Shown piece after piece: positions 50,852 through 58,471 of a stretch of DNA of 64,000 nt. The position numbers and the translations under genes are program-made. The notes beneath the pieces are model-generated. The model had not been told where the DNA came from and made no database searches. It saw only the letters and a list, made by a program, of their open reading frames with translations. The number at the start of each line of letters is the position of its first letter. Positions within the stretch are counted from its first letter, which is position 1. This DNA comes from Agromyces aureus (GTDB lineage: Bacteria; Actinomycetota; Actinomycetes; Actinomycetales; Microbacteriaceae), in the NCBI RefSeq assembly GCF_001660485.1, contig NZ_CP013979.1, positions 1,116,001 to 1,180,000 on the forward strand. Reading direction: 5' to 3'.

Positions 50852-51874
50852 ATGGGCCAGCGCAGCAGGGCGACCACGATCGCCGACGTCGCCGCGCACG
50901 CGGGCGTCTCGCAGGCATCCGTCTCCCGCGTGCTGAACGGGCGCTCGAGCGTCGATCCCGAGATCGTGCGGCGCGTGCAGGCCTCCATCGCCGAGCTCGA
51001 GTACCGCCCGAGCCCCACGGCCCGCAGCCTCGTGAACGGACGCAACAACACCGTGGCGATGGTCGTGCCCGACCTCGAGAACCCGCTCTTCCAGGGCATC
51101 CTCAAGGGGCTGAGCCTCGCCGCGGCCCGCGACGGCTATCGCGTGCTCGTCGCCGACACCGCCGAGAACGTCGACGATGAAGAGGAGATCGCCGTCGAGG
51201 CCAGGCAGCGCTGCGACGCGCTCGTGCTCTGCGCGCCGCGCATGCCGGAGGCGAAGCTCCGCGCCCTCGTCGATGCGGTCTCGCCCGTCGTCGTCGTGAA
51301 CCGGCCGCTCCCGGGCGCCGACGTGCCCGTCGTCGGGGTCGACTACGTGCGCGGCATCCGCGACCTCGTCGACCACCTGCACGACCTCGGCCACCGCCGC
51401 ATCGCCTATGCCAGCGGCCCGCCGACCAGCGCGTCCAACGCCGAGCGCCGGCGCGGGGTCGCCGAGGCGCTCGCCGCCCACCCCGACGTGCGCATCGACG
51501 AGGTGCCCGGCGGCTCGCGGCTCGACGACGGCTACGCCGCATCCGACGCCGTGCTCGCCGCCCACCGCGACGGCTGCACCGCGGTCATCGCCTTCAACGA
51601 CCTCGTCGCCCTCGGCCTCATGACGCGCCTGCACGAGCTCGGCGTCGAGGTGCCGCGCGACCTCTCGATCGCCGGATTCGACGACGTTCCCATGGCCGGC
51701 TTCGCGACGCCCCGGCTCACGAGCATGTCGGTGCCGCGCGGCGAGATCGGCGGTCAGGTGTGGCTGCGGCTGCGCACCCTCATCGAGGGCGGGCCGGTCG
51801 AGCACTCGGTGCTCTACAGCCCTCGGCTCGAGGCGCGCGGCAGCACCGCGGCGGTTGCCGAGGGCGTCGCATGA
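50852..51874 (+). CDS. LacI-family transcriptional regulator
   Basis: This 340-residue repressor has an N-terminal HTH ('ATTIADVAAHAGVSQASVSRVLNGRSSVDPEIVRRVQASIAELEYRPS', in blocks; recognition helix Q-A-S-V-S-R) and effector domain with 'TVAMVVPDLENPLFQGILKGLSLAAARDGYRVLV' and 'IAGFDDVPMAGFATPRLTSMSVPRGEIG'. GGAGG lies just upstream of the ATG. The HTH hinge is closer to typical sugar repressors than that of the first LacI gene. Divergent from the uronate operon and translationally coupled to the M24-like gene. Confidence 0.92.
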   Translation: MGQRSRATTIADVAAHAGVSQASVSRVLNGRSSVDPEIVRRVQASIAELEYRPSPTARSLVNGRNNTVAMVVPDLENPLFQGILKGLSLAAARDGYRVLVADTAENVDDEEEIAVEARQRCDALVLCAPRMPEAKLRALVDAVSPVVVVNRPLPGADVPVVGVDYVRGIRDLVDHLHDLGHRRIAYASGPPTSASNAERRRGVAEALAAHPDVRIDEVPGGSRLDDGYAASDAVLAAHRDGCTAVIAFNDLVALGLMTRLHELGVEVPRDLSIAGFDDVPMAGFATPRLTSMSVPRGEIGGQVWLRLRTLIEGGPVEHSVLYSPRLEARGSTAAVAEGVA

Positions 51875-53013
51875 TCGCGGATGTCGCGACGGATGCCGCG
51901 GGCACGCCGGCGTCGGCGAGGCCCGCGCCCGAGACGACTGCGCCCGAAGCGTCCGTGTTCGAGACAGCCGTCGCCGACCGGGCCGTCAAGCGCGCCCGCG
52001 TGCTCGACCTGCTCGACCGCCGGGGCGCGGCGTCGATCGTGCTGCGATCGCACACGGCCGTGTCGTGGTACCTCGACGGCGCGCGCACGCATGTCTCGCT
52101 CGCGGGCGACCCGGTGGCCGCGGTGGTCGTTCGACGGGACGGCGATGAGCTGCGGGTGTTCGCGAACGAGGCCGACCGCCTGCTCGGCGAGGAACTCGTC
52201 TCGGCAGACCGCCTCGACATCGTGCGGGTGCCCTGGCACGAGACCCTCGCAGGACCCGGCGTGGCCGAGCTCGACGAGGCCGACGCCGCCGCCGAGCTGC
52301 GCGCCGCCCGCGCGAGCCTGCTGCCGGGGGAGCTCGACCGGTACCGACGACTCTGCCGCGAGGTCGCCGAGGTGCTGACGGATGTCGCGTCCGCCGCGGA
52401 TCCCGTCGCGACCGAGCGGCGGCTCGCCGCCCGCCTCGCCGGCGAGCTCGCCGCGCGCGGCATCGACCCGCTCGTGACGCTCGTGGCCGGGCGCTCGAGG
52501 CTCGCGCACCGGCATCCGCTGGCCACCGAAGCGCCGATCGGCGACCGTGCGATGCTCGTCGTCTGCGGTCGGCGGCACGGCCTCATCGCGAACGCGACGA
52601 GATGGCTGCGGTTCGGGCCGGCCGCGCATGGCGAGCAGGACGCGATGCGGCGGATCCTCGACGTCGAGGCCGACGTCTTCGCGGCGACCCGGTCCGGCGC
52701 GACCCTGGGCGAGGTGTTCGACGCCGGCGTCGCCGCGTACGCGCGACACGGCTTCGACGCCGACGAATGGCGGCACCACCACCAGGGCGGGGCGGCCGGA
52801 TACGCCGGGCGAGATCCGCGTGCGGTACCGGGCATCGCCGACGTCGTGCGCGAGGGCCAGGCGTTCGCGTGGAACCCGACGGCCGCCGGCGCGAAGGTCG
52901 AGGACACCGTGCTCGCGGGTTCCGGTCGAATCGACGTGCTGACGGCCGACCCGCGCTGGCCGACGGTGTCGATCGCGGGCGTCGAACGGCCGCTCGAGCT
53001 CGACCTGGGCTGA
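51871..53013 (+). CDS. M24 peptidase-family (creatinase/aminopeptidase-P-like) protein lacking metal ligands
   Basis: This 380-residue protein has a creatinase-N-like domain (about 35-145) and a pita-bread M24 domain (about 150-350). The usual metal-binding Asp pair is absent ('GLIANATRWLRFG' in place of the D...D segment), and the second-Glu region reads 'AFAWNPTAAGAKVEDTVL' where a Glu-Pro is normal. The His segment is 'WRHHHQGGAAGYAGRDPRAVPG'. A metal aminopeptidase seems unlikely; creatinase-type, metal-free hydrolysis of a C-N bond is possible. It starts inside the LacI stop (ATGA), so it is coupled to the regulator. Confidence 0.8.
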   Translation: MIADVATDAAGTPASARPAPETTAPEASVFETAVADRAVKRARVLDLLDRRGAASIVLRSHTAVSWYLDGARTHVSLAGDPVAAVVVRRDGDELRVFANEADRLLGEELVSADRLDIVRVPWHETLAGPGVAELDEADAAAELRAARASLLPGELDRYRRLCREVAEVLTDVASAADPVATERRLAARLAGELAARGIDPLVTLVAGRSRLAHRHPLATEAPIGDRAMLVVCGRRHGLIANATRWLRFGPAAHGEQDAMRRILDVEADVFAATRSGATLGEVFDAGVAAYARHGFDADEWRHHHQGGAAGYAGRDPRAVPGIADVVREGQAFAWNPTAAGAKVEDTVLAGSGRIDVLTADPRWPTVSIAGVERPLELDLG

Positions 53014-53119
53014 GACATCCGGCCGAGGAGCGCGCGCGCAGCGTGAGCAGGAGCCGGCGTCATCGCGAACTCGGAAGTGGTGGCGGCGACGCGGCTGAGC
53101 CCGGTCACGGGTGGAGACG

Positions 53120-53167
53120 CGAGCGGGCCCGGCGGCATACGGAGTCTCGTACACCGCCGGGCTCGCG
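53120..53167. terminator. imperfect long hairpin
   Basis: CGAGC...CCGGCGG (53120-53136) pairs with CCGCCGGGCTCG (53154-53165) with a GGG bulge. It follows the M24 gene on the plus strand and the gene remnant on the minus strand. Confidence 0.5.
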
Positions 53168-53177
53168 AACCAGGTTC

Positions 53178-53197
53178 GTCACCGTGCGTGCGGTGAC
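53178..53197. terminator. short hairpin
   Basis: GTCACCG / CGGTGAC, exact 7-bp stem with a 6-nt loop, 13 bp from the remnant stop. Confidence 0.45.
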
Positions 53198-53210
53198 GCG
53201 CCGGCAGGGG

Positions 53211-53285
53211 TCAGCTGCCGGGCCACTCCGTCGCATCGAGGTCGGGCAGGGTGCCCTGACGCAGGTTCTCGGTGTTCTTCGGTCG
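53211..53285 (-). pseudogene. 3' fragment of an unidentified gene
   Basis: On the minus strand, codons ending PKNTENLRQGTLPDLDATEW then PGS-stop (stop at 53211-53213) show strong G/C third positions and host-like codon use. Upstream of about 53285 the frame stays open but composition becomes unlike coding DNA. I interpret this as the C terminus of a lost gene. I do not recognise the family. Confidence 0.3.
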
Positions 53286-53406
53286 AATCCGGGATCTCGC
53301 GGCTACTCGGCAACCTGTGGGGCTGGTCAGGACTGATCGACAATCCAGGCGAGATTGGTCGACAACCGTTCCAGGGGATGGCCGGATGCCGGCCGGGCCG
53401 GTACGC

Positions 53407-53424
53407 TTGGATAACGCTTTCCCA
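53407..53424. promoter_or_regulatory. LacI-type operator
   Basis: TTGGATAACGCTTTCCCA matches the operator family and lies 46 bp before the PmoA ATG. A -10-like TACGCT overlaps its left edge (53402-53407). Confidence 0.6.
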
Positions 53425-53470
53425 CTGGAGCGCGCACCAGACCCGGATCGACGACGACCGAAGGAGACCG

Positions 53471-54412
53471 ATGCCCGACATCCGCATCGACGAGGCCGAC
53501 GACCGCCTGCTGATCCGCGGTGGCGAGGCGGTGCTCGCCGAGTACGTGTTCCGGCCGACCGACGTGCGCCTCGAGTCGCCGCGTCCGTACTTCAGCCCGA
53601 TCCGCACGCTCGGCGGCGAGGTCGTGTCGCTCTTCCGCCCGCACGATCACGTGTGGCACAAGGGCATCGCCTGGTCGCTGCCCGTCGTCGGCGACGAGAA
53701 CTTCTGGGGCGGCCCGACGTTCGTGCGCGGCGAGGGCTACGTGCAACTGCCGAACAACGGCGAGCAGCGGCACCTCGGGTTCGACGCGGCATCCGACACC
53801 GAATCGAGCCGAGCGGATGTCGCGGCATCCGCTCGTCGGACCGAGCGCCTCGACTGGGTGACCGAGGCCGGGGGGCACGTCTTCGTGGAGGAGCGCACGA
53901 TCGCCGCGACGACGCTCGCCGACGACGCGTGGCTGCTCGGCTTCGGGACGCGGCTGCGCAACGTGGGCGACCGCGCGATCCCGATCGGATCGCCCACGAC
54001 CCGCGGGCGCGAGAACGCCGGCTACGGCGGCCTGTTCTGGCGGGGCCCGCGTTCGTTCACGAACGGCACCGTGCTGGCGCCGGGCGTCGCGGGCGGCGAC
54101 GAGCTGCGCGGCATCCGCTCGCCGTGGATGGGCTTCAGCGGGCGCCACGACGGCACCGGCACGGCCTCGACCGTCGTCATGGTCGACCATGCGGCGAACG
54201 TGCAGCACCCGCCGCAGTGGTTCGCCCGCGCCGAGGAGTTCGCCTGCCTTTGCCCGGCGCCGTTCTTCAGCGAGGAGCACGTCGTGGAGCCGGGGCAGGT
54301 GCTCGCCCTGCGGTACGGCGTCGTGATCGCCGACGGCGCGAGCGACCCTGAGCGGGCCGAGCGGCTCGCGATAGCCGGCGCGGCGGCGCTCGACGGGGTG
54401 CTCGACGCATGA
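53471..54412 (+). CDS. PmoA-like (DUF6807) family protein
   Basis: This 313-residue protein has the PmoA/DUF6807 pattern: 'RPYFSPIRTLGG', 'FRPHDHVWHKGIAWSLPVVGDENFWGGP', 'SPTTRGRENAGYGGLFWRGPRSF' and 'FFSEEHVVEPGQVLALRYGVVI'. The family, a beta-sandwich near galactose mutarotases, occurs in sugar clusters with Gfo/Idh/MocA oxidoreductases and has no firm function. AAGGAG lies 4 nt before the ATG. A surface loop (about 115-128, DTESSRADVAASARR) is encoded by a palindromic GGATGTCGCGGCATCC word. First of a four-gene operon. Confidence 0.85.
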   Translation: MPDIRIDEADDRLLIRGGEAVLAEYVFRPTDVRLESPRPYFSPIRTLGGEVVSLFRPHDHVWHKGIAWSLPVVGDENFWGGPTFVRGEGYVQLPNNGEQRHLGFDAASDTESSRADVAASARRTERLDWVTEAGGHVFVEERTIAATTLADDAWLLGFGTRLRNVGDRAIPIGSPTTRGRENAGYGGLFWRGPRSFTNGTVLAPGVAGGDELRGIRSPWMGFSGRHDGTGTASTVVMVDHAANVQHPPQWFARAEEFACLCPAPFFSEEHVVEPGQVLALRYGVVIADGASDPERAERLAIAGAAALDGVLDA

Positions 54413-55209
54413 GCCGCCAGCCGCGATTCCCGGGCGCCACCTCGATCAGCCGGCTCGAGGCCTACTCCGATGCCGCGCCCGACGGCCTCGCCGGCGGCAC
54501 GCCGCACCTGCACACCGTGTCGAGCGAGGCATACCTCGTCGTCGCCGGGGCGGGCACGCTGCAGACGGTCGACGCATCGGGGTTCGCCGAGCACTCGCTG
54601 GAGCCGGGTGCGCTCGTCTGGTTCGAGCCCGGCGTCATCCACCGGGCGGTGAACCACGGCGGCCTCGACGTGCGCGTGATCATGGCCAACGCCGGGCTTC
54701 CCGAGGCCGGCGACGCGGTGATGACCTTTCCCGACGACGTGCTCGCCGATGCCGAGGCGTACCGGGCGGCCGCGACCCTGCCGGGTGCAGACGGGCCGGC
54801 CGACGAACGACGGGCCGCTGCGGCGACGCGACGCGACCTCGCCGTGCGGGGATTCCTCGACCTCTTCGACGACGGAGTGCTCGACGATGCGCACCTGAAC
54901 CAGGACCGGCTCGCACGCCTGCACGCCCACGCAGTCGCCCTCGTCGCGGCCAGGGCGCCCGACTGGCGCACCCTGTGGCAGCACGGCGCACAGGCCGAGG
55001 CGAACGCGACCGGCGCACGCCTCGACGCGCTGGAGGCCGGGCGCGACCCCGGACTCGCCGCCGCGCGCGTGAGCACGGCCCGCCCCGAGCCCGCGAGCCT
55101 CGGCATGTGCGGGGTGCTCGACCGCTACGACCTCGCCGGCCCCGACCACGCCGGCCGCGACCGACTCGACCCCGCCCGCGACCCCCGCCACTCGGAAGGA
55201 CCCCGATGA
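54409..55209 (+). CDS. cupin-domain protein
   Basis: This 266-residue protein has an N-terminal cupin (about 10-110): motif 1 with His33, His35, Glu40 ('PHLHTVSSEAYLVVAGAGT') and motif 2 with His78 ('WFEPGVIHRAVN'), a complete metal site. A helical C-terminal region (about 120-250) is rich in Ala and Arg and contains several His. It may be a sugar isomerase-, epimerase- or mutarotase-like accessory. ATGA overlaps link it to PmoA upstream (54409-54412) and the Gfo/Idh/MocA gene downstream (55206-55209). Confidence 0.82.
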   Translation: MSRQPRFPGATSISRLEAYSDAAPDGLAGGTPHLHTVSSEAYLVVAGAGTLQTVDASGFAEHSLEPGALVWFEPGVIHRAVNHGGLDVRVIMANAGLPEAGDAVMTFPDDVLADAEAYRAAATLPGADGPADERRAAAATRRDLAVRGFLDLFDDGVLDDAHLNQDRLARLHAHAVALVAARAPDWRTLWQHGAQAEANATGARLDALEAGRDPGLAAARVSTARPEPASLGMCGVLDRYDLAGPDHAGRDRLDPARDPRHSEGPR

Positions 55210-56306
55210 CCGAGACCGCCTCCGCCCCCCTCCGCGCCGCCCTCGTCGGCACGGGCGCGATCGCCGACGCGCATGCCGCCGCGCTCGCTGCGACGCCCGA
55301 CGCCGAGCTCGTGGCGGTGACCGACCGCGACCCCGAGCACGCCCGGCGCTTCGCCGACCGCTGGAACATCCCTCGCGTCGACGATTCGCTCGCCGAGCTG
55401 CTCGAGCGCGGCGGCATCGACCTGCTGCACGTGCTGACCCCGCCCGGTGTGCACGCCGAGCAGGCGATCGCCGCGCTCGATGCGGGGCTGCACGTCGTCT
55501 GCGAGAAGCCGGCGGCCCTCAGCCTCGACGAGCTCGACGCGATGACGGATGCCGCAGCTCGCAGCGACCGTCGCCTCGCGGTCGTGTTCCAGCAGCGCAC
55601 CGGCACGGCGCCGGCGCACGTGCGCGACCTGCTGCACTCGGGGGCGCTCGGACGCCCGCTCGTGGCGATGTGCAACACCCTCTGGTACCGCGACCCGGCG
55701 TACTTCGCGGTGCCCTGGCGCGGCAAGTGGGCCACCGAGGGCGGCGGGCCGACGCTCGGCCTCGGCATCCACCAGATCGACCTGCTCGCCTGGCTGCTCG
55801 GCGACTGGACCAGCGTGCAGGGCCAGCTCTGGCGCCTCGATCGCGAGACGCAGATGGAGGACGTCTCGACGGCCGTCGTGACGTTCGAGGGGGGCGTCGT
55901 GGCATCCGTCGTCACGAGCGCGCTCTCGCCAAGGCAGACGAGCTCGGTGCGCATCGACACCGAGCTCGCGACGATCACCGTCGACCACCTCTACGGGCAC
56001 GCGCACGAGCACTGGCGCATCACGCCCGCACCGGATGTCGCGGCCGAGGTGCAGGCGGCCTGGGAGCTGCCCGAGGTCGAGGAGGGCAGCGGCCACGACC
56101 CGCTCGTGCGCGACATCTACGCCGCGCTCCGCTCGGGCGGCCCGCTCCCGTCGACCGCGACCGAGATCGCGCGCTCGTTCGAGATCGTCACGGCCATCTA
56201 CTCGTCGGCCACGAGCGGGCAGGTCGTGACCCCCGAGACCCTGCGAGCGGATGCCGCGCACCGCCGCAGCCTCGAGAGCCCAGTGGTCGACCTGCGCCGG
56301 GCGTGA
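55206..56306 (+). CDS. Gfo/Idh/MocA-family oxidoreductase
   Basis: This 366-residue dehydrogenase has 'AALVGTGAIADAHAAALAATPDAELVAVTDRD' (nucleotide loop), 'GLHVVCEKPAALSLDELD' (EKP) and 'WATEGGGPTLGLGIHQIDLLAWLLG' (GGG..L..gIH motif). These are typical for sugar or inositol dehydrogenases. Third gene of the PmoA operon (ATGA overlap). Third Gfo/Idh/MocA member in 17 kb, distinct in length and sequence from the others. Substrate unknown. Confidence 0.9.
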   Translation: MTETASAPLRAALVGTGAIADAHAAALAATPDAELVAVTDRDPEHARRFADRWNIPRVDDSLAELLERGGIDLLHVLTPPGVHAEQAIAALDAGLHVVCEKPAALSLDELDAMTDAAARSDRRLAVVFQQRTGTAPAHVRDLLHSGALGRPLVAMCNTLWYRDPAYFAVPWRGKWATEGGGPTLGLGIHQIDLLAWLLGDWTSVQGQLWRLDRETQMEDVSTAVVTFEGGVVASVVTSALSPRQTSSVRIDTELATITVDHLYGHAHEHWRITPAPDVAAEVQAAWELPEVEEGSGHDPLVRDIYAALRSGGPLPSTATEIARSFEIVTAIYSSATSGQVVTPETLRADAAHRRSLESPVVDLRRA

Positions 56307-56850
56307 CGAACGCGATGGCCCACGCCGAGCGCCGGCCAGCGGCATCCGGTGCCGACGGTGACGCGCCCGACGACGCGATCTTCCACGATCCCGTGCACGA
56401 CGGCGCGACCGATCCGACCGTGATCCGCCACCGCGGCACGGGGGAGTGGTGGATGTTCTTCACCCAGCGCCGCGCGACGGTCGACGAACCCGGCGTGGCG
56501 TGGGTGCACGGCAGCCGCATCGGCATCGCGCGCTCGTCCGACGGACTCGACTGGCGATACGTCGGCACGGTCGACGGACTCGAGGCGGATGCCGCAGCAT
56601 CCGCCACCGACCGCGACCGACCGCGGGAGACGCACTGGGCGCCCGAGGTCATCGCGGCGACGTCGTCGTCGACGGCGATCGCGGGGTGCTGTTCTCCTTC
56701 ACCCATCCGCACTGGGACGGCAGCGAGTTGGGCTCCGGCGATGCGCCGGCCGCACGAGTGAGCGCGGTCTTCGCGGCGGAGCTCCGCGTCGAGCATGGCA
56801 GGCTGGTCTGCGACCGCGACGCGCCGGTCTCGGCCCTGCCCGAGGCCTGA
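56303..56850 (+). pseudogene. broken five-bladed propeller glycoside hydrolase (GH43/GH130-like)
   Basis: A GTG at 56303 overlaps the preceding stop. The frame encodes 'FHDPVHDGATDPTVIRHRGTGEWWMFFTQRR', 'VAWVHGSRIGIARSSDGLDWRYVG' and 'RETHWAPEVI', the N-terminal blades of a GH43-like enzyme. At about 56655 the homology shifts to another frame: 'GDVVVDGDRGVLFSFTHPHWDGSE' and 'VFAAELRVEHGRLVCDRDAPV', the C-terminal blade, to a stop at 56850. The middle of about 170 codons is missing. A deletion plus frame change has inactivated the gene; total coding left is about 180 residues versus the usual 320-350. Confidence 0.75.
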
Positions 56851-56973
56851 GCGAAATCCCATCACGACCTGACCCGATGGCTCAGATCATCCGCTGATCA
56901 GGGATTCTCATGCGCAGGCGCGTGCCGCGACATCCGATGATGATCACGAATTGAAACGATTTTGCGATTTCGG

Positions 56974-57002
56974 TTGACCGCCCGCCGTCGCTCGGTTACA
57001 TT
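56974..57002 (+). promoter_or_regulatory. promoter of the ABC sugar importer operon
   Basis: TTGACC (56974-56979) and TACATT (56997-57002) are 17 bp apart, an excellent sigma-70-type promoter. The LacI operator begins at the next base. Confidence 0.75.
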
Positions 57003-57020
57003 TGGGCAAGCGCTTTCCCA
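57003..57020. promoter_or_regulatory. LacI-type operator over the transcription start
   Basis: TGGGCAAGCGCTTTCCCA, nearly perfect palindrome, directly follows the -10. Binding would block open-complex formation or escape. The importer operon is the clearest LacI target. Confidence 0.75.
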
Positions 57021-57079
57021 CAGGCAGAGGCAAGCGCAGCAGGCACCAGGCAGACACTGACGTTTCCGGGAGGACAACG

Positions 57080-58393
57080 ATGTTCAACATTCGCACGCGA
57101 CGCACGGCGCTGGCCGCGGCGGCACTGACCGCGAGCGCGGCGCTCGTGCTCACGGGGTGCTCCGGTGGCGGAGCCGAGACGGCCGCCACCTACGACCCCG
57201 ACGAGAAGGTCACCCTCGACCTCGCGTTCTGGGGCAACGACGTCCGCGCCGAGCTCTACGACACGGCCATCGCCTCCTTCAACGAGGAGTACCCGAACAT
57301 CACGGTGAACACCTCGTTCCTCGGGTTCCCCGAGTTCTGGGAGAAGCGCCAGACCGAGGCGGCCGGCGGCGGCCTCCCCGACGTCATGCAGTTCGACTAC
57401 TCGTACCTGCGCCAGTACTCCGAGAACGGCCTCCTGCTCGACCTGACGCCGTACCTCGGCAACGTCATCGACACCGAGCCGCTCGCGCAGAACATCCTCG
57501 ACATCGGCGTCGTCGGCGACGAGACCACCGGCATCCCGACCTCGACGAACGCGTGGGGGCTGTACACCAACCCCCAGCTGCTCGAGTCGGTCGGCGTCGA
57601 GGAGTTCGCCGGTGGCGACTGGGAGGACTACGACGCCTGGATGAAGGAGGTCACCGACGCGGCGACCGCAGCGGGCGTCGAGCTGTGGGGCGGCACCGAC
57701 TGGACCGGCCGCATCCAGAACTTCGAGGTGCAGCAGCGTGCCAAGGGTGAGGACCTCTTCACCGAAGACGGCGAGCCGAACTTCACCGAAGACGATCTCA
57801 AGGCCTTCTGGGAGCAGGGCGACGCGATCCGCACCGATGGCACGGTCATCGGGCAGCAGCGCCTCGAGGAGATCTACCCGCTCTCGGGCTTCGACTCGGC
57901 GCTCACCGCGAGCGAGCTGACCTGGGACAACTTCGGTGCCGGTTACCTCGGCAACCTCGGCGAGTCGTTCACCGAGCTCGGCCTGGTCCAGCCCCCGATC
58001 ACCGAGGAGGGCGCGAAGGACCTCTACCTCAAGCCCTCGATGCTGCACTCGATCTCGGCCAAGACCGAGCACCCCGAAGCCGCGGCGACGCTCGTGAACT
58101 TCCTCGTCAACAGCCCCGAGTCGGGTGCCGCCTTCGGCACCAACCGCGGCCTGCCGGCCTCGACGACCGCGCTCGAGGGCGCCGACCTCGACCCGCTGAG
58201 CCAGCAGATCGCCGACTACGAGGCCTCGATCGCCGACCGCCTCGGCGACGCCCCGCCCGTGCCGATCGTCGGCTACGGCACCCTCGAGGAGAAGTTCCGC
58301 CAGATCGGCCAGGAGCTCGGCTACGGCACCCTCACGGTCGATGACGCGGTCTCGCAGTTCTTCAGCGAGATGGACGTCGTCCTGAACCAGTAG
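57080..58393 (+). CDS. ABC sugar-binding lipoprotein
   Basis: This 437-residue solute-binding protein (MalE/UgpB type, SBP_bac_1) has a lipoprotein signal with LTG-C27, then a bilobed domain: 'LDLAFWGNDVRAELYDTAIASFNEEYPNITVNTSFLGFPEFWEKRQTEAAGGGLPDVMQFDYSYLRQY' (in blocks), 'GIPTSTNAWGLYTNPQLLES' and 'MLHSISAKTEHPEAAATLVNFLVNSPE'. GGGAGGA precedes the ATG. It captures an oligosaccharide or glycoside outside the membrane and passes it to the two permeases downstream. A hairpin after the stop (58411-58444) would favour its higher expression. Confidence 0.93.
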   Translation: MFNIRTRRTALAAAALTASAALVLTGCSGGGAETAATYDPDEKVTLDLAFWGNDVRAELYDTAIASFNEEYPNITVNTSFLGFPEFWEKRQTEAAGGGLPDVMQFDYSYLRQYSENGLLLDLTPYLGNVIDTEPLAQNILDIGVVGDETTGIPTSTNAWGLYTNPQLLESVGVEEFAGGDWEDYDAWMKEVTDAATAAGVELWGGTDWTGRIQNFEVQQRAKGEDLFTEDGEPNFTEDDLKAFWEQGDAIRTDGTVIGQQRLEEIYPLSGFDSALTASELTWDNFGAGYLGNLGESFTELGLVQPPITEEGAKDLYLKPSMLHSISAKTEHPEAAATLVNFLVNSPESGAAFGTNRGLPASTTALEGADLDPLSQQIADYEASIADRLGDAPPVPIVGYGTLEEKFRQIGQELGYGTLTVDDAVSQFFSEMDVVLNQ

Positions 58394-58410
58394 TCGGCGC
58401 TCGCGCCGCA

Positions 58411-58444
58411 ACTCCGGGCGGGGAAGGCAGACCCCGCCCGGAGT
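58411..58444 (+). terminator. intra-operon hairpin after the binding-protein gene
   Basis: A perfect 13-bp stem, ACTCCGGGCGGGG / CCCCGCCCGGAGT, with an 8-nt loop. Such hairpins commonly reduce expression of permeases relative to the binding protein. Confidence 0.8.
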
Positions 58445-58471
58445 CCCATTCGGGAGAGATCGGAGTTCCAC

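Larger units (their letters stand above)
53014..53470. other. 457-bp mostly non-coding stretch with hairpins and a gene remnant
   Basis: Between the M24 gene and the PmoA operon lie an imperfect large hairpin (53120-53167), a 7-6-7 hairpin (53178-53197) and a minus-strand gene fragment (53211-53285). A LacI operator (53407-53424) precedes the SD of the next gene. No intact gene is visible. Confidence 0.65.
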
